A stretch of 64,000 bases of DNA from positions 1 to 64,000 of the forward strand of contig NZ_JNCA01000011.1 of NCBI RefSeq assembly GCF_000695795.1. Reading direction: 5' to 3'. Below, piece by piece: positions 8,659 through 17,817 of this stretch (its first letter is position 1; each line of letters starts with the position of its first letter). The translations under genes were made by a program, and so were the position numbers. The notes under the pieces were generated by a model that worked only from the letters and a program-made list of their open reading frames with translations, was not told where the DNA came from and ran no database searches. Source of the stretch: Flavobacterium seoulense. GTDB taxonomy: Bacteria > Bacteroidota > Bacteroidia > Flavobacteriales > Flavobacteriaceae.

Positions 8659-9246
8659 ATGAAAAAAATAGTATTTACACTTTGTGCTGCTTTATTGCTT
8701 TCTGGCGGATTTGTTCATGCACAAAGTAAAAAGAATGATAAAATCAAAAAAGAAAAAGCAGTGGATACCCAAAGCATTTATCAATTTAAAGTCGAAGATT
8801 TGTCAGGAGAAACATTTGATTTTGCAACTTTAAAAGGAAAGAAAGTATTGATTGTCAATACCGCTTCAAAATGTGGTTATACGCCGCAATATGAGCAATT
8901 AGAAGCGATTTATAAAGAATACAAAGACAAAGGTTTCGTAGTTATAGGTTTTCCGGCTAATAATTTTAATTCGCAGGAGCCAGGAACTAATAAAGACATT
9001 GAAACTTTTTGTAAATTAAATTACGGTGTATCTTTCCCAATGATGGCAAAAATTTCAGTTAAAGGAAATGATATGAGCCCAATTTATCAATTTTTAACTC
9101 AAAAAGACAAAAACGGAGTAAAAGATTCTGAAGTTAAATGGAATTTCCAAAAGTATTTAATTGACGAAAAAGGACATTTAGCAGAAGTATATTTCTCTAA
9201 AACAAAACCTGACGCACCAGAAATTGTAAACTGGATCAAGCAATAA
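8659..9246 (+). CDS. glutathione peroxidase family protein, exported
   Basis: A 195-aa thioredoxin-fold peroxidase. A signal peptide (residues 1-~22, ending at 'VHAQ') is followed by a Lys-rich linker and the peroxidase domain. The catalytic region 'NTASKCGYTPQYEQLEAIY' carries Cys rather than Sec; 'GFPANNFNSQEPG' and 'WNFQKYLID' supply the conserved Gln and Trp/Asn tetrad positions. Such bacterial Cys enzymes usually reduce hydroperoxides using thioredoxin. The signal peptide suggests a periplasmic location. It is a single gene with its own terminator, divergent from the ECF sigma gene. Confidence 0.85.
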   Translation: MKKIVFTLCAALLLSGGFVHAQSKKNDKIKKEKAVDTQSIYQFKVEDLSGETFDFATLKGKKVLIVNTASKCGYTPQYEQLEAIYKEYKDKGFVVIGFPANNFNSQEPGTNKDIETFCKLNYGVSFPMMAKISVKGNDMSPIYQFLTQKDKNGVKDSEVKWNFQKYLIDEKGHLAEVYFSKTKPDAPEIVNWIKQ

Positions 9247-9264
9247 GCAATTTAATTTTTACAG

Positions 9265-9304
9265 AAAAAGCGATTTTTAATTCAATTAGAGATCGCTTTT
9301 TTTT
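9265..9304 (+). terminator. rho-independent terminator of the peroxidase gene
   Basis: Stem AAAAAGCGAT (9265-9274) with ATCGCTTTTT (9292-9301), a 17-nt loop and a trailing T-run. Confidence 0.75.
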
Positions 9305-9310
9305 AATTAC

Positions 9311-9437
9311 ACCATTAAGAAATTAAGACAGATTAAGTATATAAACTGTAGCTGCTTAGTTCTGTAGACTTATATGGTTTGAAAGATGAATAATACTTTC
9401 ATTACTTAAATCTAAACTCTCTTAATTTCTTAATGGT
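9311..9437. repeat. 127-bp inverted-repeat element (MITE-like relic)
   Basis: ACCATTAAGAAATTAAGA (9311-9328) and TCTTAATTTCTTAATGGT (9420-9437) are perfect 18-bp inverted repeats 91 bp apart. Imperfect pairing continues inward (GATTAAGTA/TACTTAAATC). No coding potential is seen inside. The form suggests a small non-autonomous palindromic element lying just before the menD promoter. Confidence 0.55.
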
Positions 9438-9475
9438 TTATTATAAATTTTTACATTAAAGTAAGGTCATCTTTG

Positions 9476-9483
9476 TATCTTTG
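9476..9483 (+). promoter_or_regulatory. -7 promoter element candidate for menD
   Basis: TATCTTTG matches TAnnTTTG and lies 19 bp upstream of the menD ATG. A -33 TTG at the usual spacing is not evident. Confidence 0.4.
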
Positions 9484-9502
9484 ATTTTTTGAAATAAAAA
9501 CA

Positions 9503-11164
9503 ATGATTTACCCTAAAATATCTTTGGCACAAAACATCATTCAAATTTGTCAGGCCAAAGGAATCACCGATATCGTAATTTCTCCGGGATCCAGAAATGC
9601 GCCACTCACTATTGGTTTTGCCAATAATCCTAATTTTAAATGTTACAGTATTGCTGACGAACGCTGTGCCGCTTTTTTTGCACTTGGAATTGCCCAACAA
9701 ATCAAACGTCCGGTAGCGGTTGTTTGTACTTCGGGTTCCGCATTGTTGAATTATTATCCGGCTCTTGCCGAAGCTTTTTACAGTCAGATTCCTTTAGTAG
9801 TTATTTCGGCCGACAGACCACAAAATAAAATTGATATTGGTGACGGACAAACCATTCGTCAGGAAAATGTTTTTGTAAATCATTCTTTGTACAATGCTAA
9901 TTTGACCGAAGCAATTTCGAAAGAAAACGATCATAAAATTAACGAAGCTATTGATGTAGCTTTTTATAAAAAAGGTCCTGTACATATCAATGCACCTTTT
10001 GAAGAACCTTTGTACGAAACCGTTTCTGAACTTTCTACAATTGCAATGGTTCATCATTTTGAGAGTTTGAACCCAATAAATCAATTAGAAGATTTAAGCG
10101 AATTTATTGATATTTGGAACCAATACACTAAGAAATTAGTTTTGATAGGAGCCAATGATCCAGATGTTATTTCGAATACAACTATTCAGGCTTTCGCCAA
10201 TGATGAATCGGTTGTAGTGATGACCGAAACAACGTCTAATGTGCATCATCCAAGTTTTATTTCGAATATTGATACGATAATTACACCGTTTACCAATGAG
10301 GATTTTGAGGATTTTTGTCCGGAAATCTTAGTCACTTTTGGCGGAATGATTGTGTCGAAACGTATCAAAGCTTTTTTACGAAAATACAAACCAAAACACC
10401 ATTGGCACATTGATTCTTTACGTGCTTATGATACTTTCGGAATTTTGACAAAACATTTTGAGTTGAGCCCGAAAACCTTTTTTGAAGCATTTTTACCGTT
10501 AACTCAATCTGTAAAAAGTAATTATTTCGAAAAAATAAATCGTATTCAGCACCTTCGAAAAGAAAAACAAGCAATTTACTTGGAAAAGATTCCTTTTTCG
10601 GATTTTACAGTTTTTAATACCATTATTTCAGGTTTGCCTAAAAATAGTCAGTTACAAATTAGTAATAGTTCGGCCATTCGTTATGCTCAATTAATGGAAA
10701 TAGAACCTTCCATTGAAGTATTTTGTAATCGCGGAACCAGCGGAATTGATGGTAGTACTTCAACGGCTATTGGCGCTGCACTGGCGAGTAAAAAGCAAAC
10801 TGTTTTTATTACTGGAGATATTAGTTTTCTATACGATAGCAATGCGTTGTGGAACAATTACATTCCGAAAGATTTCAAAATTATTGTGATTAATAATGGA
10901 GGCGGAGGGATTTTCAGGATTTTACCGGGACACGAAGAAAATGCTGTTTTTAATACTTATTTTGAAACTTCGCATAACTTAACAGCTGAACATTTGGCTA
11001 AAATGTATGGTCTGGATTATGTTACAGCTTCAAATCAAGTAAGTTTAGAAAGTGGTTTAGAGCAAATGTATTCGCAAAATGACAAAGCTGTTATTCTGGA
11101 AATTTTTACGCCTACAGTTGAAAATAATGTTGTTTTAAGTCAATTTTTTAAGGGGATGGCTTAG
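9503..11164 (+). CDS. menD: 2-succinyl-5-enolpyruvyl-6-hydroxy-3-cyclohexene-1-carboxylate synthase
   Basis: A 553-aa thiamine-diphosphate enzyme of menaquinone synthesis. It joins isochorismate and the succinic-semialdehyde unit from 2-oxoglutarate to give SEPHCHC. The MenD signature 'ISPGSRNAPL' near residue 27 and the cofactor-activating Glu in 'DERCAAFFALG' mark the N-terminal domain. 'TGDISFLYDSNALWNN' near residue 440 is the Mg-ThDP motif. Length fits the family. It has its own terminator. The next men-linked genes (cvfB, menB, menA, menC) resume only at 22 kb. menF and menE are not in this window. Confidence 0.95.
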   Translation: MIYPKISLAQNIIQICQAKGITDIVISPGSRNAPLTIGFANNPNFKCYSIADERCAAFFALGIAQQIKRPVAVVCTSGSALLNYYPALAEAFYSQIPLVVISADRPQNKIDIGDGQTIRQENVFVNHSLYNANLTEAISKENDHKINEAIDVAFYKKGPVHINAPFEEPLYETVSELSTIAMVHHFESLNPINQLEDLSEFIDIWNQYTKKLVLIGANDPDVISNTTIQAFANDESVVVMTETTSNVHHPSFISNIDTIITPFTNEDFEDFCPEILVTFGGMIVSKRIKAFLRKYKPKHHWHIDSLRAYDTFGILTKHFELSPKTFFEAFLPLTQSVKSNYFEKINRIQHLRKEKQAIYLEKIPFSDFTVFNTIISGLPKNSQLQISNSSAIRYAQLMEIEPSIEVFCNRGTSGIDGSTSTAIGAALASKKQTVFITGDISFLYDSNALWNNYIPKDFKIIVINNGGGGIFRILPGHEENAVFNTYFETSHNLTAEHLAKMYGLDYVTASNQVSLESGLEQMYSQNDKAVILEIFTPTVENNVVLSQFFKGMA

Positions 11165-11199
11165 TGTAATAGCGATGTAGAAAAATATTGATTATTCTT

Positions 11200-11228
11200 A
11201 ACACGGCAATTTAGCTGTGTTTTTTTTT
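11200..11228 (+). terminator. menD terminator
   Basis: Stem AACACGGC (11200-11207) with GCTGTGTT (11214-11221), one G-U pair, followed by a run of T. Confidence 0.7.
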
Positions 11229-11389
11229 GATTTTCAATTATCGGATTAAACAGGTAAGTACAGGATAGTTAATTGGTTTTTAGTGTATAGCTTAGTAAAA
11301 TTTAACTTACATAAATATGTTAAGTATAATTTTAGAATTTATGTAGTTATGGTTATTAATTATGGTTTAATATAAATCCAAATTTTCAC

Positions 11390-13831
11390 ATGGTTAAAGT
11401 TTTACTAAGCAATAAAAATTGCTTTTTAGTTTGTTTATTTTGGTTTGCTTCTTTAGTTTTTTTAAAGGCCCAAACAACCTCGAAGATTCCCGCTGTTGAG
11501 AAAATTTACCTTCATACTGACCGTTCGACCTATTTTTTAGGGGAAGATTTATGGTATAAGGCCTATGACGTATATGCTTATAATAATAAGCTATATGATA
11601 ACAGTAATATTTTATATGTAGAATTAATCTCGCCCGAAGCTAAAATAGTTGCCCGAAATAAGACCAATTTAGAATTAGGTTTGGGGGCTGGTGATTTTCA
11701 GTTAATAGATTCTTTGGGGGTGAAAACTCCGGGTATTTATCAAATAAGAGCTTATACCAATTGGAATAGGAATTACAATGATGATTTTGTGTTTAAGAAA
11801 GAGATCGAAATTATAGATGCTTTCGATGATGATTTTATTAAAAATAATCTTTCTAAAATAACATCAAATAGTGTTGTTGTAGGTAAAACAGCCCAAACGA
11901 GCGACCAACAAACTTTTAGTGTTGATTTTTTTCCTGAAGGTGGTTCTCTTTTGGAAAACGTAGGGAGTATTGTTGGTTTTAAAGCACAGGATAGTAATGG
12001 AAAACCTGTAGAGGTGAAAGGTGAAGTATTTGATGCTAATAATGAGTCGGTTTCTTTTTTTATGAGTGCGCATGATGGGATGGGGAAATTCCCAATTTTA
12101 CCTATTGAAGGCAAACAGTATTATGCCAAAATTAAAACTTTAGCCGGTGCTGAATTACGAGTAGATTTACCGTCAGCATTGAAACAAGGTTATGTGTTGA
12201 ATTTTAAATCGCTTAAAGGTAGAAACATTGTTACTATTAATACTAATGAGGCAACTTTGGGGCAAAATCTAAATGCAGAAGTGATTATAATATGTACTTC
12301 GAGAGGATTGTCTTATTTTGAGACTACTCAAAAATTAACAGCAACTTCATTTTCTTTTGAATTGCCTAAAGATAAAATTCCTGAAGGAATCAATCAGTTA
12401 ACATTGTATGATAGTAATTTGAAACCTCAAAGTGAACGATTAGTGTTTATTGAGAAAGATCAGGATTTAGAAGTTATATTAACAGCCGATAAATCTATTT
12501 ATAAGCCAAAAGAGAAAACTACTCTTAATGTGGTTTCTAAATCTAAGGCAGGTGTATCCAAATCAGCCAGTTTTTCGTTGAGTGTTACCGATATGAACGG
12601 ATTAACAGAGGATAAGGATTATGGAATGAGCATTAGTTCTTATTTTTTAATGGAATCAGATATTAGAGGAAAAGTGCATAATCCGGGCTATTATTTTGAT
12701 AGCAGTAACTTAAAAAGACTGGATCATTTAGATAATTTATTGCTAACACAAGGATGGCGTGATTTTTTATGGAAAAAACTACCAAAAGCCAATGATTCGA
12801 TTACTTATAAGGTCGAGAAAGGATTTACGATATCCGGAAGGGTAAAACAACTTCTAGGTGAAAAAGCTAAAGTAAATAGTAATGTTACACTGTCTTTGAT
12901 GAATAAAAAACACATGAATTTTTTTGGAGCTAAGACGGATTCAATAGGTGGCTTTAAATTTGAAAACCTAATGTTTTCGGGAAAAATCAATATGTTTTTA
13001 AATGCTAGTAATGATAAAGGAAAAGTTAAAGGAGAGATAGTATTAGATTCAATTGAAAAAAAGCCAATGTTAGTTTCGTTTGAAGAAGAACCTATCAATT
13101 GGACCCAAGATATGTTTACGGTGACTAAAAATGTGAATAAGAAATTTACCGCTTTTGGGGTAAAACCTGAGAATATTTTGAATGAAGTGAAGATTGTTGC
13201 GCCTAAAAAGAAAAGGGCTTCTAGTCTGTATGGAATTCCTGACTTTAGTTATGTTGTTGACGAAAAAGCACCGTTAGCCGGTGATATTTATAATTTCATA
13301 CAATATGCTATTCCGGGAGTTGTTGTCGATGGAAGTTCAGTACGATTTATGCGTTACACAGAACCGGTTCATTATATTTTAAATGGTTTTCCTATTTATA
13401 ATCAATCAGATATCGATTTGTTGCAACCTATAGATATTGAAAGGATAGAAGCAATAAAAGGAGGGGCAAGTGCTGCTTTATACGGTTCTGATGGTAACAA
13501 CGGTGTGATTGCCATTTATACTAAACCAAATGCACCTAAAAGATCAGAAAACAATCTGTTTAACACACTTAAAAATGAAATTGATGGCTTTTACATGACT
13601 CGTGTATTTTATATGCCTGATCCTCAAAAACCAAATGTGGAGTTAGATAACAAAGCTGCTGTAAGAAATACTATTTATTGGAATCCCTATGTACATCCGG
13701 ATACAACGGGTAATGCCCATGTAAGTTTTGATAATACAGATTTTGAAACTAAAGTGAAAGTAGATTTAGAAGGAATTACTGCTACAGGCATTCCAGTAGT
13801 TAAAAATACTTATTACACGATAAAAAAATAG
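11390..13831 (+). CDS. macroglobulin-like/TonB-plug domain protein, paralogue 1 of 3
   Basis: An 813-aa exported protein with signal peptide ~1-27 (ending 'KAQ'). Segments in order: an MG2-like domain (~35-145; KIYLHTDRSTYFLGEDLWYKAY), a second macroglobulin-like sandwich with an FPEGG motif near 181, a third beta domain (~360-400; KSASFSLSVTD), a CarboxypepD_reg-like segment (~480-530; TISGRVKQLLG), and a TonB-receptor plug-like domain (~640-710; PGVVVDG, IERIEAIKGGASAALYG, GVIAIYTK). No beta-barrel follows, so it is not a transporter. The C-terminal ~80 residues are shared with both paralogues. Function is unknown; periplasmic or surface location is likely. Confidence 0.75.
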   Translation: MVKVLLSNKNCFLVCLFWFASLVFLKAQTTSKIPAVEKIYLHTDRSTYFLGEDLWYKAYDVYAYNNKLYDNSNILYVELISPEAKIVARNKTNLELGLGAGDFQLIDSLGVKTPGIYQIRAYTNWNRNYNDDFVFKKEIEIIDAFDDDFIKNNLSKITSNSVVVGKTAQTSDQQTFSVDFFPEGGSLLENVGSIVGFKAQDSNGKPVEVKGEVFDANNESVSFFMSAHDGMGKFPILPIEGKQYYAKIKTLAGAELRVDLPSALKQGYVLNFKSLKGRNIVTINTNEATLGQNLNAEVIIICTSRGLSYFETTQKLTATSFSFELPKDKIPEGINQLTLYDSNLKPQSERLVFIEKDQDLEVILTADKSIYKPKEKTTLNVVSKSKAGVSKSASFSLSVTDMNGLTEDKDYGMSISSYFLMESDIRGKVHNPGYYFDSSNLKRLDHLDNLLLTQGWRDFLWKKLPKANDSITYKVEKGFTISGRVKQLLGEKAKVNSNVTLSLMNKKHMNFFGAKTDSIGGFKFENLMFSGKINMFLNASNDKGKVKGEIVLDSIEKKPMLVSFEEEPINWTQDMFTVTKNVNKKFTAFGVKPENILNEVKIVAPKKKRASSLYGIPDFSYVVDEKAPLAGDIYNFIQYAIPGVVVDGSSVRFMRYTEPVHYILNGFPIYNQSDIDLLQPIDIERIEAIKGGASAALYGSDGNNGVIAIYTKPNAPKRSENNLFNTLKNEIDGFYMTRVFYMPDPQKPNVELDNKAAVRNTIYWNPYVHPDTTGNAHVSFDNTDFETKVKVDLEGITATGIPVVKNTYYTIKK

Positions 13832-13850
13832 AGTGACTTAATAATTTATC

Positions 13851-13895
13851 AAACTGTTTAAAATAAATCATGAATTTGTTTTAAGCAGTTTTTTT
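13851..13895 (+). terminator. terminator after plug paralogue 1
   Basis: Stem AAACTGTTTAAAA (13851-13863) with TTTTAAGCAGTTT (13879-13891), one G-U pair, and a trailing T-run. The rest of the spacer up to 14112 is very AT-rich and holds no recognisable gene or promoter motif. Confidence 0.65.
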
Positions 13896-14112
13896 ATCTC
13901 AAATAGTTATTGATAATGTATATTTTAAAATGCAGTAGTTAAATAAATGTAGTACTTTTTTTAAAATTAATATAAAATTTGTAATAATTGGCTTAATAAT
14001 TGATGCGGGTGAAATTGTTGTATTTATTGTTATTGTAGGTTTAATTTTTAGTATTCATAATTTTTTATGCTATACAATGTGTTTTTTGTTGTAATTTAAA
14101 CTTGTATTCTAC

Positions 14113-16512
14113 ATGATTCGATTCTTTTTAAAAAGTAAAAAATGCACTTTAGCTTCTTTGTTTTTAGTAGTAATGTCATTTGGTTTTCTGCAGGCACAGG
14201 ATAAAAATACGATTCCAGATATTGAAAAAGTCTATCTCCATACCGACAGATCCACTTATTTTATGGGCGAAGATTTATGGTACAAAGCATATAATGTAAG
14301 AGCTTCTAATAATTTGCTTTTTGATAACAGCAATATTTTATATGTCGAATTAATTTCATCCGATTCAAAAATTATTGCCCGAAATAAGACCAATTTAGAA
14401 ATGGGTTTAGGTCATGGTGATTTTCAATTACAGGATTCGCTTGATGTAAAACCTGGAAAATACCAATTACGAGCTTATACTAATTGGAACCGAAACTTTG
14501 GTAATGATTTTGTCTTTAAAAAAGAGATTGAAGTTATTGATGTTTTCGAATCAAATGATAAATCGAAAACCCCTAAAAATATTTCTGAAGTTACTACAAA
14601 ATCAAAAAAGCAAGCAACAAAACAAAACACTTTTAAAGTTGACTTTTTCCCAGAAGGCGGTTCTCTTTTAGAAAATGTATCTAGTATTGTAGGTTTTAAA
14701 GCAGTAGATGTAAACGGAAAACCAATAGATATTAAAGGCGAAATTTATGATTCTAATGATGAATTAGTTACAACTTTTACAAGTGCTCATGATGGCATGG
14801 GAAAATTCCAAATACTACCAATGGAAGGGAAAAGCTATTATGCCAAAATTAAATCTCCATCTGGAGAAGAAGTAAAAATAGAATTGCCAAATGTTCTCAA
14901 ACAAGGCTATTTAGTTAGTTTTAAAGCGATAAAAGGCAAGAATATTATTAGCATTAGTACTAATCAAGTTACTTTATCGCAAAATCCTAATCCAACTTTG
15001 ACGGTTATTTGTAAAATCAAAGGAATTCATTATTTAGAAACTGCACAAACACTTACTGAAAATACATTGTCTTTTGAATTACCAAAAGAAAAAACTCCTG
15101 AAGGTATTAGTCAAATAACAATTTACGATAGCAATAATAAACCACAAAGTGAACGATTAATTTATATTGAAAAAGAACAAGATTTAGAGGTTGAACTTTC
15201 AACTGATAATGATATTTATGAACCTAAAGAAAAGGCAATAGTATATATTTCATCTAAATCAAAAGAAGGATTGGTAAAATCAGCCAATTTTTCTTTGAGT
15301 GTAACCGATACAAACGGAGTAGAAGATAAAGATTTTGATTCAAATATCTGTTCCTATTTTCTGATGGAATCCGATATTCGAGCAAAAGTCTATCATCCTG
15401 CTTATTATTTTGATACCAATAATCCTAATCGATTAGAACATTTAGATAATTTATTATTAACGCAGGGCTGGCGTGACTTTATATGGAAAAGATTGTCAAA
15501 AGCGAACGAAATTACTAATTACAAAGCAGAAAAAGGAATTACCATTTCAGGCAGAGTAAAACAGCTTTTAGGTGATAAATCGTTAATAAATAGCAGTTTG
15601 ACATTAGCTCTAATTAATGAAAAAAATCAATATATTTTTAGTTCAACTACAGATTCTATAGGTAGATTCAAATTTAAAAATTTGATGTTTTCTGAAATGA
15701 CTAATATGTATTTAAGCACTACAAACGAAAAAGGAAATTTTAGAGGGGAAATAGTTTTAGATTCTATTGAAAAGAATCCAATTTCTGTTAAACTAAAAAA
15801 CGAAATAATTGGATTTCCTGCAACAAACAAATCAATTATTGAAAATGTATTTAAGAAATACACTGCTTTAGGAGTAAAATCAGAAAATATTTTAAAAGAG
15901 GTTGAGGTAAAAGCTATAGAGAAAAAGAATAGAAATCCGGACTTTAGTTTTTTGGTAGACAAAAAAGATGCAAATAGGTTTTATAGTTTTTTTGAATATC
16001 TTATTCATAAATTAAAGATAAATGTTCCTGTAATATTTGAATCAAATAGATCTTTTGAAATAAAAATAGACAATTTTAAACTTGAAAACATGAATGAATT
16101 ATTTTCTTTATTTCCAGATCAAGTTATTAAAGTTGAAGTCATAATTGGTAATAGTACAAGTTTTACACCTGGTAGTAATACCATTATTACTATTTTCACA
16201 AAAAAGATAAATGGAGGGCAACGTATTGCCTCATCTCCTCTTTATTATGTTAATCAAAAAATAAAGGGATTTTATACTGAACGAATTTTTTATTCCCCAG
16301 ATTTAGAAAATCCCGAGATTGAGGTAGATAATATGACAAACTTGAGAAACACGATTTACTGGAATCCTGATATAAATCCAGATGAAACAGGTGAAACAAG
16401 TGTGGATTTTTACAATACCAATGTTGAAACTAAAGTTAAAGTAGCTTTAGAAGGAATTACTGCTAATGGAATTCCTGTTGTCAAAACAACTTATTACACT
16501 ATTAAAAAATAA
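14113..16512 (+). CDS. macroglobulin-like protein with degenerate plug region, paralogue 2 of 3
   Basis: A 799-aa homologue of its neighbours with signal peptide ~1-28 (ending 'LQAQ'), the MG2-like start, the FPEGG motif near residue 178 and the shared CarboxypepD_reg-like segment. Residues ~620-698 occupy the plug position but lack the PG-V and IKGGxxxxLYG motifs. Only scattered hydrophobic residues and a final 'IITIFTKK' remain, so the plug looks decayed or repurposed. The shared C-terminal block (RNTIYWNP, ETKVKVALEGITA) is intact and there are no stops. Long stretches are nearly identical in DNA to paralogue 3. The next gene follows after 31 bp. Confidence 0.7.
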   Translation: MIRFFLKSKKCTLASLFLVVMSFGFLQAQDKNTIPDIEKVYLHTDRSTYFMGEDLWYKAYNVRASNNLLFDNSNILYVELISSDSKIIARNKTNLEMGLGHGDFQLQDSLDVKPGKYQLRAYTNWNRNFGNDFVFKKEIEVIDVFESNDKSKTPKNISEVTTKSKKQATKQNTFKVDFFPEGGSLLENVSSIVGFKAVDVNGKPIDIKGEIYDSNDELVTTFTSAHDGMGKFQILPMEGKSYYAKIKSPSGEEVKIELPNVLKQGYLVSFKAIKGKNIISISTNQVTLSQNPNPTLTVICKIKGIHYLETAQTLTENTLSFELPKEKTPEGISQITIYDSNNKPQSERLIYIEKEQDLEVELSTDNDIYEPKEKAIVYISSKSKEGLVKSANFSLSVTDTNGVEDKDFDSNICSYFLMESDIRAKVYHPAYYFDTNNPNRLEHLDNLLLTQGWRDFIWKRLSKANEITNYKAEKGITISGRVKQLLGDKSLINSSLTLALINEKNQYIFSSTTDSIGRFKFKNLMFSEMTNMYLSTTNEKGNFRGEIVLDSIEKNPISVKLKNEIIGFPATNKSIIENVFKKYTALGVKSENILKEVEVKAIEKKNRNPDFSFLVDKKDANRFYSFFEYLIHKLKINVPVIFESNRSFEIKIDNFKLENMNELFSLFPDQVIKVEVIIGNSTSFTPGSNTIITIFTKKINGGQRIASSPLYYVNQKIKGFYTERIFYSPDLENPEIEVDNMTNLRNTIYWNPDINPDETGETSVDFYNTNVETKVKVALEGITANGIPVVKTTYYTIKK

Positions 16513-16543
16513 GCTGTAATTCTCATTTATTAGAAAAACATAC

Positions 16544-17746
16544 ATGATGAAAATAATAAAAAAATATACAGGAATTTTAGTGCTATTTATAGGTGCTATT
16601 TCATATTCTCAAAGCAATGAAATTCTTGTATTGGATAGTGAAACAAACTTACCAATTGAAACTGTAAATATTTATTATCCAGCGATTCAGGAAGGTACTT
16701 TTACAAATTCTGACGGGAAAGCAACAATTAATATTTGGAATCACGAATTAAAAATTTCTCATGTAGCTTATCAGGATAAAATTATCAATTTTAAAGATTT
16801 ACAAGATTCTAAAATTTTTTATTTAATTCCAAAAGCAGTTATTCTGGATGAAGTTGTTGTAAGTTCTTTTGATCTAACTAAAGCACTAAAATATGTAATT
16901 GATAACTATGAAATTCTATACGAGAATCAAGCTTTTGAAAAAGAATGCAATTTTAAAGAGACACTATCTATTGATAACAATCTAAAACGACTGATATTAA
17001 CTAAAGTTAATTGGTGGAGTAGAAGTTATTACTACAAGCAGTTAAAAGACTTAAAGTTACGTTTAGGCTCAATAGATTTTAATGTAAATAACCCAATGGA
17101 TGTTTTTACAGACATTCCTAAAGAAAATATCCCGTCAAATAGTGGTTTTATTGACACAAAGAATTTAATTAATAATATTTATTTGAATGTTTTTCTAATT
17201 AATTTCATAAAAATCAATCCTAAACTTAACTTTTTTATTGAAAATTCTTCTGAAAATGAAACAATAGTTTCTTTTATAACAGACTGGAAAAGGAGATATA
17301 CTTATTTTTTTAGAAGTAAAGGGAAAATTATTTTTGATAAAAAAACTAAAGCTATAATTTCATTTACAAATGAAGTCGAAAATAAAGATAGAATTATCCA
17401 AAGTTATACTATAAAATCCAACAAAAAGTTTTCGTATGAGACGAATAATTCTATTTCAATATTAAATTTCCAAAAAAATATAAATAACAAATGGACAGTA
17501 AACTCATTTGAATCCAGCACCGATTTCAATATAACATACAATGATGTAAAGCATAATGGAAACATAAAAAACAACTTATACGTACTAAAAAATACTGAAA
17601 TAGAAAAAGTTAAGAATGTTGGTCTTATCAATTTATCAAAACCATTATATCAAAATATTCCAAAAAATAGTATTACAACTTCAAACTCTATATTATTGTC
17701 TAATGAGGAAAAAAGTTTTGTTGAACAAAAAATACTGTCTAATTGA
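16544..17746 (+). CDS. CarboxypepD_reg-like domain protein
   Basis: A 400-aa exported protein with signal peptide 1-~22 (FIGAISYSQ). A carboxypeptidase-regulatory-like beta-sandwich spans ~25-100 (VLDSETNLPIETVNIYYPAIQEG), ending in the 'LDEVVVSS' strand typical of this Bacteroidetes family. A long region (~105-400) has no motif I recognise. It lies 31 bp after plug paralogue 2 and 71 bp before paralogue 3, so it is probably transcribed with paralogue 2. A cell-envelope role alongside the plug proteins is an inference from context. Confidence 0.6.
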   Translation: MMKIIKKYTGILVLFIGAISYSQSNEILVLDSETNLPIETVNIYYPAIQEGTFTNSDGKATINIWNHELKISHVAYQDKIINFKDLQDSKIFYLIPKAVILDEVVVSSFDLTKALKYVIDNYEILYENQAFEKECNFKETLSIDNNLKRLILTKVNWWSRSYYYKQLKDLKLRLGSIDFNVNNPMDVFTDIPKENIPSNSGFIDTKNLINNIYLNVFLINFIKINPKLNFFIENSSENETIVSFITDWKRRYTYFFRSKGKIIFDKKTKAIISFTNEVENKDRIIQSYTIKSNKKFSYETNNSISILNFQKNINNKWTVNSFESSTDFNITYNDVKHNGNIKNNLYVLKNTEIEKVKNVGLINLSKPLYQNIPKNSITTSNSILLSNEEKSFVEQKILSN

Positions 17747-17817
17747 AATACCCTAACGGTTAGTTTTTAGAATACTTTCATATCATAATTAATTAATTAA
17801 TTAATAAAGACTGATAT

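Noticed and set aside
11773..13098. Minus-strand open frames inside plug paralogue 1
   Set aside because: Antisense to a clearly conserved protein; they shift with the paralogues and show no family features.
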